NCBI RefSeq assembly: GCF_047159865.1
Contig: NZ_AP038804.1
Location: 682,001-746,000 of the forward strand
Length of the DNA: 64,000 bases
Origin: JAIOSF01 sp047159865
GTDB taxonomy: Bacteria; Campylobacterota; Campylobacteria; Campylobacterales; Arcobacteraceae
Reading direction: 5' to 3'
Shown in pieces: positions 59,172 through 64,000 of the stretch (within the stretch, counting starts at the first letter, position 1; each line of letters opens with the position of its first letter). The notes under the pieces were generated by a model. It was not told the DNA's origin. It searched no databases and worked only from the letters and a program-made list of their open reading frames with translations. The translations under genes and the position numbers were made by a program.

Positions 59172-59405
59172 TTATTTATTGATCCACATTTTATGATTTT
59201 CTGGATCATTCATTTTTAATGCGTTAAGATCCTGATTTACTTCATAAAAGTTTTCAGCGTTAGCTTGTTGTGTTACAACAGCGAAATATGTTAAAGTACC
59301 AAGAATTGAAAGAAGTAATACAACTGCAATTAACATACCTGTAATACCATGTATCAAACTAAATATACCTCTTTCGTTATCATTCATTTGTGTATTTCCA
59401 GCCAT
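59172..59405 (-). CDS. DUF4006 small membrane protein
   Basis: The 77-residue protein has one hydrophobic helix (GMLIAVVLLLSILGTLTYFAV) between polar ends (NERGIFSLIHGIT; MNDPENHKMWINK). DUF4006 proteins follow ccoP in many Campylobacterota and are presumed to assist the cbb3 oxidase. The ATG is one base after the ccoP stop. Confidence 0.85.
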   Translation of the reverse strand: MAGNTQMNDNERGIFSLIHGITGMLIAVVLLLSILGTLTYFAVVTQQANAENFYEVNQDLNALKMNDPENHKMWINK

Positions 59406-59406
59406 A

Positions 59407-60297
59407 CTATTCTCCTATACTTCTTAAGTAATTTGCAACAGCTTTTACTTGTGTTTCAGATAATCTTCCATCAAAACTTGGCATTGAACCTATGATAGAT
59501 TTTTTACCATCTTTAAGAACTGTAGCTACTAATTTATCACTATAGTTTTTAATATTTGGTGCAACATAGTCCATACCTTCACCATTCTCACCATGACAAG
59601 ATGAACAAGCAGCCCACATTGCAGGTGCAGTACCTTTTAAACCACCAGCAACATACTCAGCAATCTCTTCAGCATCTTTTCCTGATGCCATACCTGCTGG
59701 CATACCACCTGGGAAATCAGTTTTGAAGTTGTTGGCACCATTATTAATTACATCAAGAACTGATTCTTTACTAATTCTTTTTGTTAAATCTTGTGCCTTA
59801 CCATCAATACCCTCAGCATCAATACCATGACATGGAGCACATTGTACTAAAAATACAGATTGACCCATACCAACTAAATCTTCTTGTGAAATATTATTCC
59901 ATTTAGATTCAAATTTAGCTTGATATTCATTTGTTTCTTCATTGTATTGTCCAATTTGTGAAAATTGATTTGTTGGGTAACCAATAAAGAAATACCACAT
60001 CATCCAAACAATTGTACCTATAAACATCAATGCCCAACCAGTAGGAATATTGTTACCGTATTCACCAATACCATCCCAATTTTCTTCTTTTAATTCACCA
60101 GTAGCTTTATCATTTTTAATTTGATTAACATACTTTAATGCCACAAATACTGTAATACCAATAATTGCAACAGCTCCCAACATTGTAAGGTCATTGATAT
60201 AATCTTCACCTAAGGCAAATGAATCACCTGCCATGAAGTATGTACCAGTCATCAATGCAATGATAAGAATAATACCACCTATTACCATAGACTTCAT
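59407..60297 (-). CDS. ccoP: cbb3-type cytochrome c oxidase subunit III (dihaem)
   Basis: CcoP passes electrons from periplasmic cytochrome c to CcoO/CcoN. The 296 residues have two N-terminal membrane helices, the GWALMFIGTIVWMMWYFF segment, and two c-type haem sites, CAPCHG (about 155) and CSSCHG (about 230), each followed by distal Met candidates (GGMPAGM, GSMPSFDG). Length is normal. Confidence 0.97.
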   Translation of the reverse strand: MKSMVIGGIILIIALMTGTYFMAGDSFALGEDYINDLTMLGAVAIIGITVFVALKYVNQIKNDKATGELKEENWDGIGEYGNNIPTGWALMFIGTIVWMMWYFFIGYPTNQFSQIGQYNEETNEYQAKFESKWNNISQEDLVGMGQSVFLVQCAPCHGIDAEGIDGKAQDLTKRISKESVLDVINNGANNFKTDFPGGMPAGMASGKDAEEIAEYVAGGLKGTAPAMWAACSSCHGENGEGMDYVAPNIKNYSDKLVATVLKDGKKSIIGSMPSFDGRLSETQVKAVANYLRSIGE

Positions 60298-60335
60298 ATT
60301 AGCTATCTCCTTTTTTATTTTTTTTCAAAAGTTTC

Positions 60336-60548
60336 TCAACTCTCTTTATTGTCATTTTTTCTTTTTTCTAAAGGTTTTGATTCTATACTATCGTCTAACA
60401 CAAGGTTCGAATAACTTTCATAGTTAGTCTCACCTTTTTTGTCTCTTCTATATATAGAAAAAGCATAACTATAAAACACGATACATACAATTGCCAACAA
60501 AGCAAATTTAGCATAAGCTTGAACAGTTAATAGAGTTTCGTATTCCAT
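60336..60548 (-). CDS. ccoQ: cbb3-type oxidase subunit CcoQ
   Basis: The 70-residue protein has one membrane helix (KFALLAIVCIVFYSYAFSIY) and a charged cytoplasmic tail, and sits between ccoO and ccoP as expected. CcoQ stabilises the assembled oxidase. Nine bases separate it from ccoO. Confidence 0.88.
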   Translation of the reverse strand: MEYETLLTVQAYAKFALLAIVCIVFYSYAFSIYRRDKKGETNYESYSNLVLDDSIESKPLEKRKNDNKES

Positions 60549-60557
60549 GTTTTAGCC

Positions 60558-61223
60558 TTATTTTAAAGAATTTAAATATGCAATTAAAGCAACAATTTCT
60601 GGAATTTCGCCAGCTTCTACTGCATCTTTTACACTTTGATTTTTCATATCTGCTGCAACTAATTTTGCTTCCGCTAAAGCTGAAATTCTTGCATCTTCCC
60701 ATGAACCTAACTTAGGCATACCAGCTTTGTCATATGGTACAGCAAATACTTGTTTTTGAGTATTTGCATTTGCATATGCAGTAGCTATATCAGCTTTATT
60801 AGTAAACATATGAGGATATGCAGGCATAACTGTACCTGGAACAACTGAAGCAGGATCCATCATGTGGTTTTCATGCCAATCTGTAGTTCTGTAGTTACCA
60901 ACTCTTTGTAAATCTGGTCCAGTTCTTTTAGATCCCCATAAAAATGGTCTATCATAAGCAAATTCACCAGAAATTGAATACATACCATATCTATCAGTTT
61001 CTGATTTAAATGGTCTAATTAACTGTGAGTGACAAGCGTTACAAGAATCTTTAATATAAACTTGTCTACCAGCTAGTTCTAAAACAGTATATGGTTTAGT
61101 ACCAACTTTAGGTTGAGAAGCTTTAGCAAAATCTGGTAAAACTTCTACAAGTCCTGCAAACGCAATAAATAAAAATAATACTACCGTAAAGAAAAACGGT
61201 CTTTGTTCTAACCAATGAAACAT
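60558..61223 (-). CDS. ccoO: cbb3-type cytochrome c oxidase subunit II (monohaem)
   Basis: The 221-residue protein has an N-terminal anchor (FFFTVVLFLFIAFAGLVEVL), the haem c site DSCNACHSQLIRPF, and conserved GPDLQRVGNYRTTDWHENHM and VVPGTVMPAYPHM with the distal Met. It relays electrons between CcoP and CcoN. It lies 15 bases after ccoN. Confidence 0.97.
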   Translation of the reverse strand: MFHWLEQRPFFFTVVLFLFIAFAGLVEVLPDFAKASQPKVGTKPYTVLELAGRQVYIKDSCNACHSQLIRPFKSETDRYGMYSISGEFAYDRPFLWGSKRTGPDLQRVGNYRTTDWHENHMMDPASVVPGTVMPAYPHMFTNKADIATAYANANTQKQVFAVPYDKAGMPKLGSWEDARISALAEAKLVAADMKNQSVKDAVEAGEIPEIVALIAYLNSLK

Positions 61224-61238
61224 ATTAACCCCTCTCTC

Positions 61239-62711
61239 TTAAGCGCCCATAGGCGATGCGTTTGTAGGCTCTTTATCAAGAACTCTACCACAAGTAGCTG
61301 TTTTATACATATTATATGCAAACATAAAGAAACCAATTAAGTATAATAATCCACCAACTGCTCTAATTGTGTAGTATGGTTGTAATACTGTAACTGTATC
61401 AATAAATGAGTATAATAAAGAACCATATTCATCATATGCTCTCCACATCATACCTTGAGTAATACCAGCAATCCACATAGATGTAAAGTATAATACGATA
61501 GCTGTTGTTTGTAACCAGAATTGTGTTTCCATTAAAGATTTAGAATAAATCTCTCTTTTATACATTCTTGGTGCCATATGAAATAATGCTGCCATTACCA
61601 TAAATACAACCCAACCAAGTACACCATCGTGAACATGTCCAGGGATCCAATCTGTAAAGTGAGCAATAGCATTAACAGATTTAATAGCTTGAATTGGTCC
61701 CTCAATAGTAGATAACATATAGAATGTTGAAGCCATAACCATAAATTTAATTAATGGAGATGATTGTAATTGACCCCACTCACCTTTCATAGTTAAAAGC
61801 ATATTAATAGCAGAACCCCATGATGGTAAAATAAGAACAACAGACATAACAGAACCCATAGTTTGCATCCAATCAGGAACAGTACTATAGATAAGGTGGT
61901 GTCCACCAGCCCATAAGTATACAAACATTAATCCCCAGAAAGCTAAGATAGAAAGTTTATAAGAATAAACATTTTGTCCTGATTCTTTTGGTAAGAAATA
62001 ATAAATCATAGCAATAATTGGTGTAGTAAATACAAATGCAACAGCATTATGTCCATACCACCATTGTACTAGTGCATCATTTGTACCTGCATACATTGAA
62101 ATTGAATGGATCCAAGAACTTGGAGCATCACCTGCAAATAACATTGTTGGAACTTCCATATTATTAAATAGATATAACATTGCAACAGCAACGAAACATG
62201 CAATATAATACCATAGTGAAATATACAATGTTCTCTCTCTTCTAATACCAATTAATCCAAAAATTGAAATACCCCATAGAACCCACCATACTACTACTAG
62301 TAAATCTAATGGCCATTCTAATTCAGCATACTCTTTTGATGTTGTAATACCAGAAATTAAAGTTACTACTGCTAAAAGAATAGTAACAAAATACAATACA
62401 AAATGTAATTTTGCTATACCCATTAAAAAAGGTGACTCTTTTAAAGATACTTTTAATACTCTTTGACCAACATAATACCATGTTGCAAAGATACCACTTA
62501 GTGTAAACCCAAACGCCACACCATTTGTGTGTAAAGGTCTTAACCTACTGAATGTACCATACTCGCCAGCTAAGTTATTTAGCCCTGGGAATGCAAGTTG
62601 AAATGCTAAAATAACACCAACAGTCATACCTATGATTCCAAACAGAATTGTTGCAAAAGTAAAGGCTTTTGCTATCGAGTAATCATACTCAATTGTTGCA
62701 CCGTTCTGCAT
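61239..62711 (-). CDS. ccoN: cbb3-type cytochrome c oxidase subunit I
   Basis: CcoN is the catalytic subunit (haem b and haem b3-CuB) that reduces oxygen at low tension and pumps protons. The 490 residues make about 12 helices with the His ligands in RPLHTNGVAFGF, WYGHNAVAFVF, AGGHHLIYSTVPDW and PGHVHDGVLGWV. The ATG at 62711, behind AGGAGGAG, is the start; an in-frame TTG at 62714 directly precedes it. It is the first gene of the operon ccoN-O-Q-P-DUF4006-31-residue protein. Confidence 0.97.
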   Translation of the reverse strand: MQNGATIEYDYSIAKAFTFATILFGIIGMTVGVILAFQLAFPGLNNLAGEYGTFSRLRPLHTNGVAFGFTLSGIFATWYYVGQRVLKVSLKESPFLMGIAKLHFVLYFVTILLAVVTLISGITTSKEYAELEWPLDLLVVVWWVLWGISIFGLIGIRRERTLYISLWYYIACFVAVAMLYLFNNMEVPTMLFAGDAPSSWIHSISMYAGTNDALVQWWYGHNAVAFVFTTPIIAMIYYFLPKESGQNVYSYKLSILAFWGLMFVYLWAGGHHLIYSTVPDWMQTMGSVMSVVLILPSWGSAINMLLTMKGEWGQLQSSPLIKFMVMASTFYMLSTIEGPIQAIKSVNAIAHFTDWIPGHVHDGVLGWVVFMVMAALFHMAPRMYKREIYSKSLMETQFWLQTTAIVLYFTSMWIAGITQGMMWRAYDEYGSLLYSFIDTVTVLQPYYTIRAVGGLLYLIGFFMFAYNMYKTATCGRVLDKEPTNASPMGA

Positions 62712-62779
62712 CAATCTCCTCCTAAAGTTTAAAATAAAGCCACGAAAAACGCCACTTATTAAACGAATTTTATCCTAGA

Positions 62780-62793
62780 TTAATTTAAATCAA
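62780..62793 (-). promoter_or_regulatory. FNR/CRP-like box upstream of ccoN
   Basis: On the minus strand the 14 bases read TTGAT-TTAA-ATTAA, one base away from the FNR consensus TTGAT-N4-ATCAA, about 70 bases before the ccoN ATG. Control of cbb3 oxidase by an oxygen-sensing CRP/FNR regulator would be natural. The DNA is AT-rich, so chance is possible. The whole 62712-62925 gap holds no gene. Confidence 0.35.
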
Positions 62794-62854
62794 TCTGAAT
62801 TAGTTAATTGTTTGTTAATAATAAATTATTAGTTTAATAATTTTATCTAAAATT

Positions 62855-62899
62855 AAGTATATCTATTAATCTAATTTTAAGAAATGTGCAGATATACTT
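62855..62899 (+). promoter_or_regulatory. Long-spaced inverted repeat before the FlgO-like gene
   Basis: Perfect 10-bp half-sites AAGTATATCT (62855-62864) and AGATATACTT (62890-62899) are separated by 25 bases, ending 26 bases before the ATG at 62926. It could be an operator for a dimer of dimers or a 5' hairpin. Confidence 0.4.
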
Positions 62900-62925
62900 T
62901 CTTCATATTATTAAAAAGGTGTATT

Positions 62926-63534
62926 ATGTTAAAGAAATTATTAAAAAGTGGATTAGTTGCTTCACTTATATGTATTGGTACAACTGGTTTCGCTCAAGGT
63001 GAAAATACAATTGAAATCAATAGTGGAAACATGATATCAGATTATGTTTCTCCTGTTGGATCAAATGGAATGGTTGATGATAAAATAGTAGAACTAGCTG
63101 ATAGCCTATTAGCAAGCAGCAGAATTGCTCAAGCAGATATGGGAAATATCGCTATTACATCATTTGTAAATCTACATAACTTATCAAAAACAAGCTCTTT
63201 TGGAAGAACAATTGGTGAAACATTTTTCAATGAACTCTTTATTAGAGGTTTTAATGTAGCTGACTTTAGAGGTCAAAATGCACTAACGATAAACCCTACT
63301 GGTGAATTTTTTATCACAAGAGATGCACGAAAAATCAATAAAAAAGTTGCTAATAGCTATGTATTAGTAGGAACATTTTCTGCTATTGATAAACAAGTTA
63401 TCATAAATGCAAGAATTATGGACAACCAAACAGGTAGAGTTGTAGCTTCAGCTAAAACTTATTACAGAACAACTGATTGTCAACTTTTAAATAACTGTCC
63501 TGTTAAAAGAACAATTAGAATTGTATCTAAATAA
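62926..63534 (+). CDS. FlgO-domain exported protein
   Basis: The 202-residue protein has a signal peptide (KKLLKSGLVASLICIGTTGFA) and a FlgO domain (KIVELADSLLASSRIAQADMGNIAITSFVNL, GRTIGETFFNELFIRGF, TGRVVASAKTYY). FlgO in Vibrio is an outer-membrane lipoprotein needed for flagellar stability; here the Cys in SLICIG does not form a good lipobox, so it may be periplasmic. No flagellar genes are nearby. The ATG at 62926 with AAGG upstream is preferred over 62884. Confidence 0.75.
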   Translation: MLKKLLKSGLVASLICIGTTGFAQGENTIEINSGNMISDYVSPVGSNGMVDDKIVELADSLLASSRIAQADMGNIAITSFVNLHNLSKTSSFGRTIGETFFNELFIRGFNVADFRGQNALTINPTGEFFITRDARKINKKVANSYVLVGTFSAIDKQVIINARIMDNQTGRVVASAKTYYRTTDCQLLNNCPVKRTIRIVSK

Positions 63535-63547
63535 TTTAGATTAGCAC

Positions 63548-64000
63548 TTAAAGAGAGACTATCTCTTTAAGTGCTTCAACAAAAGTTTCATTGTCATTTA
63601 CACAACTACAGACTTTATACTCTTTTACTTGTAAATCTTTTGCAATCTGTCTATACTCTATATCTAACTCAAAAACTGTTTCACTATTATCAATAATAAA
63701 AGATAGAGGATAAATAATCACCTTTTCATCTTTAAAGTATTTTAACATATTATCAAGACTTGGTGTTAGCCACTTCATTGGCCCAACTTTAGACTGATAT
63801 GCTAAATTAATCGATTTTATGTTTGTTGCATAGTGAGAAAGTTTTTCTTTTAATAAATCAAAATGTTCCTCAATTTGTTTTTGATAAGGATCACCTTTTT
63901 TTACTATTTTTTGAGGTAAAGAGTGTGCTGAAAATATCAAATGAAAGTCATTGTACTTCCCTTGAACTTTAACAATCTCATCGCAAATAGCTTTATTATA
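63548..64000 (-). CDS. hemH: Ferrochelatase, C-terminal part (5' end outside window)
   Basis: Ferrochelatase inserts Fe2+ into protoporphyrin IX to make protohaem. The last ~150 residues are visible and the frame is open to the window edge. They include the catalytic His in LIFSAHSLPQK, AYQSKVGPMKWLTPS, and the conserved acidic residues in DNSETVFELDIEY. It supplies haem for enzymes such as the neighbouring cbb3 oxidase, although it is convergent with the FlgO-like gene. Confidence 0.92.
   Translation of the reverse strand, partial: YNKAICDEIVKVQGKYNDFHLIFSAHSLPQKIVKKGDPYQKQIEEHFDLLKEKLSHYATNIKSINLAYQSKVGPMKWLTPSLDNMLKYFKDEKVIIYPLSFIIDNSETVFELDIEYRQIAKDLQVKEYKVCSCVNDNETFVEALKEIVSL

Noticed and set aside
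60508..60702. A 64-codon Cys/Lys/Arg-rich frame on the minus strand across ccoO-ccoQ
   Set aside because: It is an out-of-frame reading of ccoO; its unusual composition comes from frame shift of alanine- and leucine-rich codons.
1..64000. tRNA, rRNA, CRISPR array, transposase or prophage genes
   Set aside because: No cloverleaf-like tRNA, no regularly spaced repeats and no transposase or phage structural motifs were recognised on either strand.

Overview
The window is AT-rich, densely coded DNA from a Gram-negative member of the Campylobacterota (formerly Epsilonproteobacteria), most likely an Arcobacteraceae-type organism. The evidence is the cbb3 oxidase operon ccoN-ccoO-ccoQ-ccoP followed by a DUF4006 gene, an AddA/AddB-type recombination pair, a FixH-like protein, lipid A (lpxK) and NAD (nadE) genes clustered together, and the general codon use. 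The genus is an inference from gene families; no rRNA gene is present. No tRNA, rRNA, CRISPR array or transposase was recognised, and no gene-free stretch exceeds 300 bases.

Layout. 1-9 kb: a peptide-type ABC substrate-binding protein (cut by the window edge), rpsI-rplM, an orphan response regulator, an unknown coiled-coil protein, trmA, an SUV3-like RNA helicase, glmU and a YdjM-like membrane protein. 9-15 kb: a CBS-pair protein with a GAF/HD-GYP protein, then the minus-strand operon nadE - DegT-type aminotransferase - lpxK, then ppk2. 15.2-15.6 kb: a compact two-gene cassette of tiny membrane proteins between 28-bp perfect direct repeats that duplicate the 3' end of the neighbouring MTH1187-family gene. 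16-30 kb: a minus-strand surface polysaccharide locus running wecB - wecC - a 1514-residue FkbM/glycosyltransferase protein - alpha/beta hydrolase - heparinase II/III-like protein - a six-TM protein fused to a degenerate kinase-like domain - two GT4-type glycosyltransferases. A divergent XRE-like regulator borders it. 30-37 kb: a PIN-domain toxin-antitoxin pair, a glutaminyl-tRNA synthetase/YqeY fusion, a LOG-family protein, an RNase H with an N-terminal extension, a RelE/Phd-type toxin-antitoxin pair with a palindromic operator, and a beta-propeller protein.

37-48 kb is a sulfur assimilation block. A YeeE/YedE transporter diverges from cysG(N)-DUF2061-cysH(APS reductase)-cysD-cysN. After an isolated amino-acid ABC ATPase comes an Rrf2 regulator followed by cysK, a cysteine-desulfurase-like class V aminotransferase and metY, and then mnmA, which uses sulfur for tRNA thiolation. 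Together these genes would take up sulfur compounds, make APS, reduce it to sulfite, provide siroheme for sulfite reductase (not in the window), and fix sulfide into cysteine and homocysteine. 48-58 kb holds DUF445, mutY, addA, a lipoprotein, an MFS transporter and addB. 58-63 kb holds the cbb3 oxidase operon with a FixH-like protein, a TPM-like membrane protein and two very small proteins downstream. The window ends with a FlgO-like protein and the 3' part of hemH.

Four short genes (30, 33, 54 and 31 codons), several start-codon corrections (including GTG starts), terminators, inverted repeats and likely leaderless promoters were read directly from the sequence.
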